From an uncultured Planctomycetota bacterium (GTDB lineage Bacteria; Planctomycetota; Planctomycetia; Pirellulales; Thermoguttaceae): a stretch of DNA of 52,637 nucleotides. Shown one piece after another: positions 43,362-52,616 of this stretch (position 1 is its first letter; each line of letters begins with the position of its first letter). The position numbers and the translations under genes are program-made. The stretch lies in NCBI GenBank assembly GCA_900317365.1, contig ONGM01000249.1:1-52637 (forward strand), read 5' to 3'. The notes below the pieces were generated by a model. That model was not told where the DNA came from. It saw only the letters and a program-made list of their open reading frames with translations, and made no database searches.

Positions 43362-43850
43362 ATGGCTAGTGATAATAATAGAGAGAAAGGCGAATTGATC
43401 GACAAGGTCGTCAAGGTTCGTCGATGCTCGGCGACCGTCAAAGGCGGACGTCGTTTTAGTTTCACCGCTCTCGTTGTCGTCGGCGACGGTAAAGGTCGAG
43501 TCGCTTGGGGTTACGGAAAAGCGAACGAAGTTCCTCGCGCCGTAAATAAAGCGGTCCAAGACGGTCAGCGCAAACTCGCCGCCGTCTGCATGGAAGAGTC
43601 CACGATCCCGCACGCCGTTGAAGGCTCCTTTGGTTCTTCGCGCGTTAAGTTGATCCCGGCGCGTCCCGGTACCGGCGTTATCGCCGGCGCGGCGGTGCGC
43701 GCGGTCTGCGAAGCGGCCGGTATCAACGACATTTTGACGAAATCCTACGGAAGCGCCAATTCCGCCAATCTCGTCAAAGCGACGATCGACGCCCTCAATA
43801 ATCTTCGTTCGAAAGAACAAGTCGAGAACTTGCGAGGAGTGAAACTCTAA
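43362..43850 (+). CDS. rpsE: 30S ribosomal protein S5
   Basis: A 162-residue protein involved in decoding accuracy. DKVVKVRRCSATVKGGRRFS, GRVAWGYGKANEVPRAVNKA and GTGVIAGAAVRAVCEAAGI are diagnostic. Its TAA overlaps the ATG of rplO by one base. rpmD (L30), often found between these two, is absent. Confidence 0.98.
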   Translation: MASDNNREKGELIDKVVKVRRCSATVKGGRRFSFTALVVVGDGKGRVAWGYGKANEVPRAVNKAVQDGQRKLAAVCMEESTIPHAVEGSFGSSRVKLIPARPGTGVIAGAAVRAVCEAAGINDILTKSYGSANSANLVKATIDALNNLRSKEQVENLRGVKL

Positions 43851-44353
43851 TGGATATCAGCACGATTAATAACGGCGTTCTGAAGAACAAACGTAAGGAT
43901 CGCGTTGGTCGCGGTCCCGGTTCCGGTAATGGTAAGACCGCTGGTCGCGGCGCTAACGGACAAGGTTCCCGCGCCGGTTCTTCTATGAGACCGACCTTCG
44001 AAGGCGGTCAGCTTCCGCTCGCTCGTCGTATTCCGAAACGCGGCTTCAACAATAAAGTTTTCGCCGACGTCGTCGAAAGCGTTTCCCTTAAATCCGTTCT
44101 TCGTAAGTTTGACGGATCCGTCGAAATCACCCCGGAAGTTCTCGAAGAACGCGGCTTGATCTCGAGCAAGAAGTCCGTCGTCAAGCTCATCGGCTCCGAC
44201 GAACTCCCGAGCGCTTACAAATTCAAAGTTCATCGCGTCTCCGACGGCGCGAAAGCGGCCGTTGAAAAGGCTGGCGGTTCGATCGAGATTCTGCCCGGCA
44301 AGAAACCGGTCGTCAAGAACAAGATGAAGCCCAAGACGAAAAAAGCGAACTAA
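43850..44353 (+). CDS. rplO: 50S ribosomal protein L15
   Basis: A 167-residue protein with the Gly/Arg-rich N-terminus (RKDRVGRGPGSGNGKTAGRG, then GQGSRAG) and FEGGQLPLARRIPKRGF. Translationally coupled to rpsE by the TAATG overlap. It is the last gene of its block, since a strong terminator follows 76 bp downstream, whereas in most bacteria secY follows in the same transcript. Confidence 0.98.
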   Translation: MDISTINNGVLKNKRKDRVGRGPGSGNGKTAGRGANGQGSRAGSSMRPTFEGGQLPLARRIPKRGFNNKVFADVVESVSLKSVLRKFDGSVEITPEVLEERGLISSKKSVVKLIGSDELPSAYKFKVHRVSDGAKAAVEKAGGSIEILPGKKPVVKNKMKPKTKKAN

Positions 44354-44428
44354 TTCGTCGATTAAGCGCGGTTCCTATTCAAAATAGGGTTCGACGTTCA
44401 TAAGCGTTCTGAACTCATAGACGCACTA

Positions 44429-44469
44429 AAGTCGTTCGGTTTGGCTATTTCAACCGAGCGACTTTTTTT
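44429..44469 (+). terminator. strong Rho-independent terminator between rplO and secY
   Basis: Thirteen-bp arms AAGTCGTTCGGTT (44429-44441) and AACCGAGCGACTT (44452-44464) with one T-G wobble, then a T-run to 44469. Confidence 0.95.
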
Positions 44470-44890
44470 AAATTGTGGCGCTAGGATCCCGAGGCGGCTT
44501 TCGCAGACCTTTTTTGCTCATATTTTCGTGAGAAATCGCGTTCTCGATTGGGAGTCGTCCTTGCGCAAATTCGTTCGCTCCGTACAATGAAACAAATCGT
44601 CAGTCGTTTTCGCTCGTTGAGTAATGATCGTCGCGACTGCCTTTGAGAATAGCCTTTCAATCCTTGAAAACGCACCGCGTTCAAACGTCGCGCAAGTCGC
44701 GGGCGGTTGCGTTTTGCGATAGGGGATTGGTCGACATAACAAGCTTTATTTCGGATCGGGCGGGCGAATTCCCCTTGATTCGAAGCGAGAATAGTTTGCG
44801 CCGTGAGGTCTGCGATCGTGCGGACGTGCGTTTGACGTCTGCGGCGTAGCGCTCTCGAAACGAACGTTTCGTACAAAGGTCGATAATTCG
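44470..44890 (+). other. gene-less leader region of secY
   Basis: Some 420 bases with no convincing gene on either strand and no tRNA. It holds the candidate secY promoter and then about 300 bases of leader. Confidence 0.5.
44561..44588 (+). promoter_or_regulatory. candidate promoter of secY
   Basis: TTGCGC (44561-44566), 16 bp, TACAAT (44583-44588). A promoter is needed here because secY is cut off from rplO by a terminator. Confidence 0.45.
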
Positions 44891-46288
44891 ATGTTCCAAA
44901 AACTTTCATCCATGTTCTCAATCGCTGAATTGAGAAAAAAGATATTGCTGACGATCGGTTTGCTGGCGATTTATCGTCTCGGATGGAATATCTTCCTCCC
45001 GATGATCGACCCCGCGATGAGCAACGCGATCAACTCCAGCAGCGCCGATTTAGGCGGGCTTTTGAATCAGGTCGCGATCTTCTCCGGTTCTCAGCTCGAT
45101 CAAATGACGATTTTCGGGCTAGGCATTATGCCGTACATCTCGGCGTCGATTATTTTCCAGCTTCTCGCGACGGTTTACGAACCCCTCGAAAAGTTGCAGA
45201 AGGAAGGCGAAACCGGTCGCAAAAAGATCAACGAATACACGCGATATGCGACGATCTTGATTTGCATTATTCAGTCGATGGCGTATCTTTCCATGCTCAA
45301 CGCCCAAGCGAGTCAGCAGATGACGGCGTACGGGTCGCAACAATACTTCCTCACGAACTGCATCGGGGAAGACGGGCGGCTCACGTTTGCGTGGTATTGG
45401 CTCGCTATTCTCATTATGACCACGGGAACGGCGTTCTTGATGTGGTTAGGAGAACAGATCGACGAATACGGTATCGGAAACGGTATCAGCTTGTTGATTA
45501 TGGCGGGCATTTTGGCGCGCGCGCCGGGAGCCATTAACGAACTCTGGACGGCTGCGGCCTCCGACGGCGGATTCCGACTCGGATCCCAGTTTGGACCGGA
45601 GCATATCTTCGGGTTAATACTCCTCTTTATCATCGTTGTCGTCGCCGTCGTCTACGTTACGAAAGGCCAACGCCGTATCCCGACCCAAAGCGCCAAGCAC
45701 GTCCAAGGTCGTCAGGTCTACGGCGGCAACCGTCAGTATCTCCCGCTTCGCGTCAATCAGGCGGGCGTTATGCCGATCATCTTCGCGAGCAGCTTGTTGC
45801 TCTTCCCGCAATTCCTCTTCGCTTACGCCGTTCAAAACGTCGGCGCGTCGAATGGCTGGTTCGCGAGCTTCGTTCGCAGCGGTCACGAAATATTCTCCGG
45901 AAGCCGCTCCTTCACGTACGTCCTCCTCGACGTTGCGCTCATCTACTTCTTCTGCTACTTCTGGACCGCCGTTACCTTCAATCCGAAGGATATGGCCGAC
46001 AACCTCAAGCGAAGCGGCACCTTCATTCAAGGCTATCGACCTGGCAGCAGCACGTCGAATTACCTTGAAAAAGTCATGCTTCGCATTACCTACGTCGGCG
46101 CCACGTTCCTCGCGATTATCGCGATCGTTCCGACGCTCATCACGAACTTCATGCACGTCAATTACACTCTGTCGAGCTTCTTCGGCGGCACGAGCCTGCT
46201 GATCGCCGTCAGCGTGGTTCTCGACTTGGTCGATAAGATCGACGCGCACCTGATCATGCGCAACTACAAGGGAATCCTTGAAGAATAG
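44891..46288 (+). CDS. secY: preprotein translocase subunit SecY
   Basis: A 465-residue inner membrane protein with about ten helices that forms the Sec channel. IAELRKKILLTIGLLAIYRL at the start, FGLGIMPYISASIIFQLL (helix 2), the basic loop REGETGRKKINEYTR-like stretch (here KEGETGRKKINEYTRYAT), GNGISLLIMAGI and YLPLRVNQAGVMPIIFASSL are diagnostic. ATG 44912 is an alternative start. It stands alone between two terminators, so its expression seems uncoupled from the ribosomal genes. Confidence 0.97.
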   Translation: MFQKLSSMFSIAELRKKILLTIGLLAIYRLGWNIFLPMIDPAMSNAINSSSADLGGLLNQVAIFSGSQLDQMTIFGLGIMPYISASIIFQLLATVYEPLEKLQKEGETGRKKINEYTRYATILICIIQSMAYLSMLNAQASQQMTAYGSQQYFLTNCIGEDGRLTFAWYWLAILIMTTGTAFLMWLGEQIDEYGIGNGISLLIMAGILARAPGAINELWTAAASDGGFRLGSQFGPEHIFGLILLFIIVVVAVVYVTKGQRRIPTQSAKHVQGRQVYGGNRQYLPLRVNQAGVMPIIFASSLLLFPQFLFAYAVQNVGASNGWFASFVRSGHEIFSGSRSFTYVLLDVALIYFFCYFWTAVTFNPKDMADNLKRSGTFIQGYRPGSSTSNYLEKVMLRITYVGATFLAIIAIVPTLITNFMHVNYTLSSFFGGTSLLIAVSVVLDLVDKIDAHLIMRNYKGILEE

Positions 46289-46336
46289 CGCATAGGACGC
46301 GCGCGACGTATCGACGCGTTTCCTTAAATTTCCGTC

Positions 46337-46376
46337 AGGCGTTCGCGCGCACCTTGATTCGCGCGAACGCCTTTTT
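46337..46376 (+). terminator. strong Rho-independent terminator after secY
   Basis: Perfect 13-bp arms AGGCGTTCGCGCG (46337-46349) and complement (46360-46372), 10-nt loop, followed by TTTTTCTTT. Confidence 0.95.
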
Positions 46377-46452
46377 CTTTGATAAATCGATCTGTCTTCA
46401 ACGTCCGGGCTCTGGCTCGACGTTGAGGCGGCAGCGCAATAGGAACTTTGTC

Positions 46453-47004
46453 ATGAGACTTGTTTTTGTTGGACCTCCGGGAGCCGGGAAAGGCACCCAA
46501 GCGGAGAATATCGTTCGAGACTACGGACTTTTCCATCTTTCGACTGGCGACGCTTTGCGCGCGGCCGTTAAGGCGAAGACTCCGATCGGACTGGAAGCGG
46601 AAAAATATATGAACGCCGGCGCGCTCGTTCCCGACGAAGTCGTCATCGGCGTCGTCGTTGAAAGACTCGACGAAGCGAAGTCCGGGTGTCTGCTCGACGG
46701 TTTCCCGCGCACGATCGCGCAAGCGGAAGCTCTGGACAAAATCTTGGCGGAAAAGAATTCTCCCCTCGACGTCGTGATTGAACTCGCCGTTCCCGACGAC
46801 GAACTCTTCACACGACTCGCTTCGCGCGGACGCGCCGACGACAATCCTGACGTTATTAAGCAACGTCTCGTCGCGTACCACACGCAGACCGAGCCGCTCG
46901 TCGACTACTATACGAAGTCGGGCATTCTCAAGAAGATCGACGCGGTCGGTACGATCGAAGAAGTCTACGCGAAAATTAAAAAGGTCTTAGACGAATACAA
47001 ATAA
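46453..47004 (+). CDS. adk: adenylate kinase, short form
   Basis: A 183-residue enzyme that interconverts ATP plus AMP with two ADP. The P-loop GPPGAGKGT (7-15), STGDALRAAV (AMP site), LDGFPRTIAQAEAL and GRADDNPDVIKQRL are present. The LID is the short form without Cys ligands, which explains the length. The ATG at 46453 gives the family N-terminus, with AGGAA 7 nt before it. It follows the secY terminator and precedes map. Confidence 0.97.
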   Translation: MRLVFVGPPGAGKGTQAENIVRDYGLFHLSTGDALRAAVKAKTPIGLEAEKYMNAGALVPDEVVIGVVVERLDEAKSGCLLDGFPRTIAQAEALDKILAEKNSPLDVVIELAVPDDELFTRLASRGRADDNPDVIKQRLVAYHTQTEPLVDYYTKSGILKKIDAVGTIEEVYAKIKKVLDEYK

Positions 47005-47091
47005 TCTTGGACCGATCGTCTGAACGACCGCGTCGCGCGCGAGTCGCTTGCGTATTGCGCGCTTCGCGGTTTTATTTTGAAGGTTCGTATT

Positions 47092-47922
47092 ATGGTTTCT
47101 TTAAAGTCGGAAAAAGACATTTGGAGAATGCGAAAAGCCGGACTCCTCACTTGGAGCGCGCACGAGCTGATTCGCAAGATTATTCGCGCCGGAATGACGA
47201 CGCGCGAACTCGATACGGAAGTTGAAAATCTCTTCAAACGCAACCTTGCCGTCGGCATGTTCAAAGGCGTTCCCGGACGCGTGCCGTATCCGAACGTTAC
47301 GTGCATTTCGATTAACGAGCAAGTCGTCCACGGCATTCCCGGCGATCGCGTGATTCAAGACGGCGACCTGGTCAGCGTCGACCTCGGGTGCAAGATCGAC
47401 GGTTGGTGCGGCGATTCGGCGTACTCCAGTCTTGTCGGAAACGTTTCTCCGGAAGCGACGAAATTGGTCAAAGTCACGCGCGAGACGCTCTATCTTGCCA
47501 TAGAAAAGTTAAAGACGGCGCGATACTGGAGCGAAGTGGCGCGGGAAATGCAGAAGCACGTTCGAGAGAACGGGTTTTCCGTCGTGGAGTCCTTTGTCGG
47601 ACACGGAATCGGTCGCAATATGCACGAAGCGCCGCAGGTCCCGAACTTTGTCTACGAAGAGTTTCTGCGCAGCGAGGATTTCCAAATCAAGCCGGGTTTG
47701 GTGATCGCGATCGAGCCGATGGTGAATTTAGGCGGCAAACGCGTGAAGCAGTTGAGCGACTACTGGACGATCGTTACGTCGGACGGGAAACTGAGCGCGC
47801 ATGAAGAGCACACGGTCGCAATGCTCAGCACGGGTCCGCTCGTCTTAACGGGACCGCCGGAAACGGAAGAAGAGCGCGAAATGGTCGACGTCTTCTTCGA
47901 TCGATACGAGCACAATAAGTAA
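47092..47922 (+). CDS. map: type I methionine aminopeptidase
   Basis: A 276-residue enzyme that removes the initiator Met from nascent proteins. All five metal ligands are visible: D97 (SVDLG), D108 (CGDSAYS), H171 (GHGIGRNMHE), E208 (IEPMV) and E239 (HEEHTV), and the substrate-binding H80 (VVHGIP). The ATG at 47092 follows GAAGG. infA, often next after map, is absent. The gene is followed by a direct repeat AACCGATCTTG-AACCGATCTTG (47922-47943). Confidence 0.98.
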   Translation: MVSLKSEKDIWRMRKAGLLTWSAHELIRKIIRAGMTTRELDTEVENLFKRNLAVGMFKGVPGRVPYPNVTCISINEQVVHGIPGDRVIQDGDLVSVDLGCKIDGWCGDSAYSSLVGNVSPEATKLVKVTRETLYLAIEKLKTARYWSEVAREMQKHVRENGFSVVESFVGHGIGRNMHEAPQVPNFVYEEFLRSEDFQIKPGLVIAIEPMVNLGGKRVKQLSDYWTIVTSDGKLSAHEEHTVAMLSTGPLVLTGPPETEEEREMVDVFFDRYEHNK

Positions 47923-47993
47923 CCGATCTTGAACCGATCTTGAGTAAAATAGGCGCATTTTCGACTTTTTTCTAGAAAGGTTTGGAAAAGCCC

Positions 47994-48021
47994 TTGATAA
48001 AGCGGCGCGATGTGGTATATT
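47994..48021 (+). promoter_or_regulatory. promoter of the rpmJ-rpsM-rpsK-rpsD-rpoA-rplQ block
   Basis: TTGATA (47994-47999), 16 bp, TATATT (48016-48021), 70 bp before rpmJ. Confidence 0.75.
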
Positions 48022-48091
48022 TGTACAATTGACTAGTAGCGCGTTTGCGCGGGCGTCCGTTGCGCGCGCTCTTAACATGATAGGAATAGCC

Positions 48092-48205
48092 ATGAAAGTT
48101 CAAGCTAGTGTTAAGCGAATTTGCGAGAATTGCAAAATCGTGAAACGTAAGGGCCGAGTCTACGTTATTTGCGTCAATCCTCGACACAAGCAACGCCAAG
48201 GCTAA
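48092..48205 (+). CDS. rpmJ: 50S ribosomal protein L36
   Basis: A 37-residue protein with a zinc site: C11 and C14 (CENC), C27 and H32. The sequence [18 protein letters not shown] followed by [17 protein letters not shown] is typical. AGGAA 6 nt before the ATG. First gene of the alpha-operon block. Confidence 0.97.
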   Translation: MKVQASVKRICENCKIVKRKGRVYVICVNPRHKQRQG

Positions 48206-48328
48206 GCGTATTGTCGGCGCGTTGAGGCAGACGGAAGACGACGAATCGGGTAATGTTTTAAACGTCTTCCTCAAGCGTCTAGGTTTGAACGCTCTGCGTT
48301 CAGAGTAAAAGTATTTTAGGAGAAAAAG

Positions 48329-48709
48329 ATGCCTCGTTTATTGGGCGTTGATATTCCGAATAATCGTCCCACCGCGATTTCGCTGACGTATCTCTACGGC
48401 GTCGGTCCGCAAACCGCGAGCGAACTTTGCCGTAAGGCGGGCGTCGACCCGACCGGACGCGCGAAGGATCTGAAAGAGGACGAGATCGCTCGATTGGCCG
48501 CTCTGCTCGACAACGATTACGTCGTTGAAGGTCAGCTGCGCCGCCAAGTTAACCAAAATATTGCCCGTCTTCGCGAAATCGGATGCTATCGTGGAATCCG
48601 CCATCGTAAAGGTCTCCCCGTCCGCGGTCAGCGCACGAAAACCAACGCGCGCACTCGCAAGGGTCCCAAAAAGACCGTCGCCGGTAAAAAGGGCGTTAAG
48701 GATCGTTAA
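48329..48709 (+). CDS. rpsM: 30S ribosomal protein S13
   Basis: A 126-residue protein at the subunit interface contacting P-site t[41 protein letters not shown] and [20 protein letters not shown] are diagnostic, with the basic tail [10 protein letters not shown]. Confidence 0.98.
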   Translation: MPRLLGVDIPNNRPTAISLTYLYGVGPQTASELCRKAGVDPTGRAKDLKEDEIARLAALLDNDYVVEGQLRRQVNQNIARLREIGCYRGIRHRKGLPVRGQRTKTNARTRKGPKKTVAGKKGVKDR

Positions 48710-48857
48710 TCGACGTAACGCGCGCTTTCCCGTCGTCTCGCTCGCGCTATAAGACGCCGACGCGACGGAAACGCTCAAACGTTGAGATTCAGGTAGAATA
48801 CAAGGGATTTGGTCGACGCGTAATCGTACGCAAGATCAACTTACTGGAGATATTACA

Positions 48858-49241
48858 GTGGCTAAGGTTTCTAAGAAACGTAAGATTAAGAGAAACGTTG
48901 CGTCCGGGATCGTTCATATCTACGTTACGTTTAACAATACGAACGTGACGATCACGGATCTCAAAGGCGACACGCTGTGCTGGGCGACCGGCGGAACCAG
49001 CGGGTTTAAAGGCAGCCGTAAGAGCACCCCGTTTGCCGGGCAAATGGCGGCGCAACAAGCGGCCGATAAAGCGAAGAAATTCGGTATGAAAGAAGTTGAA
49101 GTCCGAGTCAAGGGCCCGGGTTCCGGTCGCGATATGGCGATTACGGCGCTCGCGCAAGCGGGACTTACCGTCAAGTCGATCGAAGACGTTACGCCGTTGC
49201 CGCACAACGGATGCCGTCCTCGCAAACGTCGTCGAGTCTAA
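48858..49241 (+). CDS. rpsK: 30S ribosomal protein S11
   Basis: A 127-residue protein of the 30S platform. [40 protein letters not shown] and [17 protein letters not shown] are diagnostic. The start is GTG at 48858, with GGAG 8 nt upstream. No ATG lies nearby in frame. Confidence 0.98.
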   Translation: MAKVSKKRKIKRNVASGIVHIYVTFNNTNVTITDLKGDTLCWATGGTSGFKGSRKSTPFAGQMAAQQAADKAKKFGMKEVEVRVKGPGSGRDMAITALAQAGLTVKSIEDVTPLPHNGCRPRKRRRV

Positions 49242-49303
49242 CGCGTTTTCGGTCTCGATTACTCTTTCCATTACCGTACAGATATTAAATTGGAGCGATC
49301 TAA

Positions 49304-50011
49304 ATGGCTCGAACATTAGGACCCGTCTGCAAGCGATGCCGTCGCGAAGGAATGCAGCTCTTCCTGAAAGGAACGCGTTGCAATTCGGAACATTGCCCAT
49401 TCTCTCGTAGTCGCGGCGACTCGAAAGATTCCCGTCGAGAAGGCGGAAAAAAGCCTCTTCCTCCGGGAATGCACGGCTTTAAGGGCCGAAAGTTGACGGA
49501 ATACGCCGTTCAACTTCGTGAAAAACAAAAGGTCAAGACGTTCTATGGCGTTCTTGAATCTCAATTCCGCAGGTACTATCAAGCGGCGGAACGTTCGAAG
49601 GGCAACACGGGACAAGTTCTTATGTGCTTCCTCGAACGACGACTTGACAACGTCGTCTATCGACTTGGATTTGCCGTTTCTCGCGCGCAAGCGCGTCAAC
49701 TTATCGCGCACGGTCACATTTGCGTCAACGGTCGTCGACTCGACGTCCCGAGCTATCTGACGCGACCGGGCGACGTCGTGGCGCTGAAAGTCTACAAGCG
49801 CACGGGCGACGTCAAGAAGAATCGACCGGGTTCGAAGGGAATCGTCGATTTCGCGCTTCAGAATCCCGTTGAGAACGCGATTCCGGATTACCTTTCTCGC
49901 GAACAAAACGAAGTTCCGACCGGGGTAGTCGTCCGCTATCCGGTTTACGACGACAACGCTTTGGCCGGCAAAGTTAATCCTCAGCTCATCGTCGAACTTT
50001 GCTCGAAGTAA
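49304..50011 (+). CDS. rpsD: 30S ribosomal protein S4, zinc-binding form
   Basis: A 235-residue primary 16S rRNA-binding protein. The N-terminus has the Cys4 zinc site (C9, C12, C26, C31), followed by PPGMHGFKGRKLTEYAVQLR and the S4 RNA-binding domain (ERRLDNVVYRLGFAVSRAQA, then RQLIAHGHICVNGRRLDVPS). It is about 30 residues longer than the E. coli protein, from a longer C-terminal half. A GCGTTGC tandem repeat lies in the gap after it (about 50040-50062). Confidence 0.98.
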   Translation: MARTLGPVCKRCRREGMQLFLKGTRCNSEHCPFSRSRGDSKDSRREGGKKPLPPGMHGFKGRKLTEYAVQLREKQKVKTFYGVLESQFRRYYQAAERSKGNTGQVLMCFLERRLDNVVYRLGFAVSRAQARQLIAHGHICVNGRRLDVPSYLTRPGDVVALKVYKRTGDVKKNRPGSKGIVDFALQNPVENAIPDYLSREQNEVPTGVVVRYPVYDDNALAGKVNPQLIVELCSK

Positions 50012-50156
50012 CGGCGCGTCGAATTCGGATTTCCCGATTTGCGTTGCGCGTTGCGCGTTGCGTCGAATCGGCGAAAGAACGATTGGGATATACCGTGTCT
50101 TTGCCTGGGCGGCAAGCCGCTGTGTAAACGCTTAATTCATTTTGGAGCGAACTTAA

Positions 50157-51167
50157 ATGAAAATCCGATGGAGAGGAATGGAGCTTCCTAGCAAGGTCGA
50201 ACGCGACGACCGGACTCTTACGCCAACGTTCGGAAGTTTTTCCGCAGAGCCGTTTGAACGCGGTTTTGGCACGACGATTGGCAATAGTCTGCGTAGGGTC
50301 TTGCTTTCGAGTTTGGAAGGTAGCGCCGTAACGAGAATCAAGCTTCGCGGAGCGGCGAACGAATTCGCGTCTTTGCCGGGTATGATGGAAGACGTTACCG
50401 ACGTCGTCTTGAACGTCAAATCGCTGATCGTTCGTTCGCACGCCGTCGAACCGCGCGTTCTCCACATCGAAAAGGTCGGTCCTTGCGTCGTAACGGCCGC
50501 CGATATTGCCCCGGACAGCCAAGTTGAAATCATCAATCCCGAACTCGTTATTGCGAATCTGACGGGCAACGAGACCTTCGATCTGGAAATGATCGTTCAG
50601 AACGGTCGCGGATACGTTCCGGCGTCCGAACAAACGTCTCGCGCCGGTGAAGACGTCGGCTTTATTGCCCTCGACGCTTCTTACAGCCCCGTCGTCAAAG
50701 TAAAGTACTGGGTTGAAGAGACCCGCGTCGGGCAAAAAACGAACTACGAACGTTTGGTCATTGAGATCACGACGGACGGTTCGGTCGATCCGGAAATGGC
50801 GCTTGTTGAAGCGTCAAAGATTCTCCGTAAGCAGTTGAATCCTTTCATTCAGTACGAGTCGACCGAGGGGCCCGTCTTCGTTCGCGCGAAGTCCTCCGGC
50901 GACGGCGTCGATCCGGAACTCGAACGAAAATTGTCGATGTCGCTCGAAGATCTCAAACTCTCCGTTCGCGCGATGAATTGCCTCCTCACGCAGAAGATTA
51001 CCACTGTGCGAGATCTTGTCGTTTGCAATCCCGACAGCTTGCTTGAACTTCGCAATTTCGGCGACACCTCCTTACAGGAAGTGAAGACGAAGCTGGAAGA
51101 ACACGGGCTATACCTCGGTATGAGACTGCCGACCGCGTCCGGCGCGCAAGGCGCCAGGTTCAACTGA
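50157..51167 (+). CDS. rpoA: DNA-directed RNA polymerase alpha subunit
   Basis: A 336-residue subunit. The N-terminal dimerisation domain (to about 235) has FGTTIGNSLRRVLLSSLEGS and EFASLPGMMEDVTDVVLNVK. After a linker, the C-terminal domain (about 255-325) has MSLEDLKLSVRAMNCL and NFGDTSLQEVKTKLEEHGL, which binds UP elements and activators. It sits between rpsD and rplQ as in most bacteria. Confidence 0.98.
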   Translation: MKIRWRGMELPSKVERDDRTLTPTFGSFSAEPFERGFGTTIGNSLRRVLLSSLEGSAVTRIKLRGAANEFASLPGMMEDVTDVVLNVKSLIVRSHAVEPRVLHIEKVGPCVVTAADIAPDSQVEIINPELVIANLTGNETFDLEMIVQNGRGYVPASEQTSRAGEDVGFIALDASYSPVVKVKYWVEETRVGQKTNYERLVIEITTDGSVDPEMALVEASKILRKQLNPFIQYESTEGPVFVRAKSSGDGVDPELERKLSMSLEDLKLSVRAMNCLLTQKITTVRDLVVCNPDSLLELRNFGDTSLQEVKTKLEEHGLYLGMRLPTASGAQGARFN

Positions 51168-51194
51168 AATACGTTTAAATAAAAAGATAGTACA

Positions 51195-51776
51195 ATGCGA
51201 CATAGAAGAATTGGTAAAAAATTTGGGCGCAACCCGAGTCATCAGCGCGCGCTCCTGAGAAATCTCGCGATCGCTCTCATCTTGACCGAACGCGATAAAG
51301 AAGATTTCCTCGAAGAAGAAAAGGCTCCAAAAACTCCCGGTCGTATCGTTACGACCCTTCCGAAAGCCAAAGAACTTCGACCCTTCATTGAAAAGCTCAT
51401 TACGAAAGCCGTAAAAGCGCAAGATTCGATGAAGAAAGCCGAAGCTCTCGCCTGCAAAGCGGAAAAACGTTCCGCCGAGTGGAAGGAATGGCGTGACGGC
51501 GACGGTTGGCGCGAATGGGTCGCCGCGAGCGCTCCCGCTCTCGCAGCGCGTCGCGCCGTCTACGCTAAGCTGAACAATCGCGAAGCGGTTGCCCTCCTCT
51601 TCAATAAGATTGCTCCGCGCTACGTCGGTCGTCCCGGCGGATATACCCGCATTCTCAAGCTCGCTACCCCGCGCCTCGGCGACGCCGGTAAGCAGGCTCT
51701 GATCGAATTCGTCGCTCAAGACGATTTCCGCAATAAGAAAGAAGTCTCCTCGATCCCGGTCGAGGTTACCGAATAA
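51195..51776 (+). CDS. rplQ: 50S ribosomal protein L17 with lineage-specific insertions
   Basis: A 193-residue protein where about 120 is usual. The core is clear: MRHRRIGKKFGRNPSHQRAL at the start, PKAKELRPFIEKLIT, and IAPRYVGRPGGYTRILKL. Two insertions interrupt it, an acidic one at about 34-50 and a helical, Trp-rich one at about 74-117 (SAEWKEWRDGDGWREWVA), and about 18 residues extend the C-terminus. Last gene of the alpha block, with a terminator 38 bp downstream. Confidence 0.96.
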   Translation: MRHRRIGKKFGRNPSHQRALLRNLAIALILTERDKEDFLEEEKAPKTPGRIVTTLPKAKELRPFIEKLITKAVKAQDSMKKAEALACKAEKRSAEWKEWRDGDGWREWVAASAPALAARRAVYAKLNNREAVALLFNKIAPRYVGRPGGYTRILKLATPRLGDAGKQALIEFVAQDDFRNKKEVSSIPVEVTE

Positions 51777-51814
51777 TTCAAAGCGTTTCCCGCTTCGCTG
51801 GGAGCTTTCAAATG

Positions 51815-51848
51815 AAAAACGGCGTCGTGAAAGCGACGCCGTTTTTTT
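51815..51848 (+). terminator. Rho-independent terminator after rplQ
   Basis: Perfect 13-bp arms AAAAACGGCGTCG (51815-51827) and complement (51834-51846), 6-nt loop, then T to 51848. The A-run on the left also allows use from the minus strand. Confidence 0.95.
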
Positions 51849-52063
51849 ATGGCGTTGATGAGAAAAGTCGCCTGCCTAGCGACGATTTCACCGTTCTCTC
51901 CGGGGACGATTTCGAGAACAGAACGAGCGCGGCGTCTCGCCCGACGCTCTCTTATCGGGCGATCGTATCCGCGACGTTAAAAGGGGCGCAACCTCAGAGG
52001 ACGCAAGGCGTTCAGGATTTGCGAAGCGTCGCTATTTGCGCGTAATTCCAACGCGTTTCGGAC

Positions 52064-52516
52064 TTACGAGCGCGGGCGTCGGTACTTTTTCAAAAAATCG
52101 GCGCGGAGGGCTTCGTAGCGTTCCTTTTTGCGATCTTGCGCGAAATGTTTTTCGCGGGACTGAACGGAATTGAGGGCGAGGCTATAATCGAGGACTTCGT
52201 CGCCGAACTGTTCGCTTGTGAGGTCGAAGACGCAATCGCCGACGACGTTATAACAGTGACAATTCCCGTCAGGTCGCGCGATACCGTAGACTTCGCCGCC
52301 GAAGACGTCCTGAACGAGGAACGCCGTAATGGAGCATTGACCGAGGGTGCGATTGTTTTCGGACCATTTGTCCGCCATACGCGGCGCGCAGGTCTCGCGA
52401 CTCCAAATTCCGGTTAAGGCGTCGTACATATCGCGCGGATTCTGAATTTCAGGGTATTCGTCGCTCATCGGACGAACGTTCGCGTCTTTCCAGCCGTAAA
52501 ATCTATAGGACTTCAT
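52064..52516 (-). CDS. YunG-like protein of unknown function
   Basis: A 150-residue cytoplasmic protein. The stretch IWSRETCAPRMADKWSENNR, TLGQCSITAFLVQDVFGGEV and CYNVVGDCVFDLTSEQFG resemble the YunG family of small proteins, in which the Cys and His residues of GQCSITA and HCYNVVGDCVFDLT are conserved. This layout recalls Cys-His-Asp enzymes, but no activity is known to me. I start at the ATG 52516, which gives the family-like N-terminus. The frame extends to ATG 52582 with a non-conserved Arg-rich addition. Confidence 0.75.
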   Translation of the reverse strand: MKSYRFYGWKDANVRPMSDEYPEIQNPRDMYDALTGIWSRETCAPRMADKWSENNRTLGQCSITAFLVQDVFGGEVYGIARPDGNCHCYNVVGDCVFDLTSEQFGDEVLDYSLALNSVQSREKHFAQDRKKERYEALRADFLKKYRRPRS

Positions 52517-52616
52517 TTCTCTATTTTCCGTTGAATGAAGGCGAGGCGGGCGTCTCCTCGCCGATTTTGCGATATTGTACATGATCCGAGCGGAATCGTC
52601 AACGGATCGCGCCGAG

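Noticed and set aside
44481..44921. 146-codon minus-strand frame before secY
   Set aside because: Runs through a terminator and into the secY start, Arg-rich, no motif and no Shine-Dalgarno.
51812..52045. 77-codon frame after rplQ
   Set aside because: It starts inside the rplQ terminator hairpin and has no homology or ribosome binding site.
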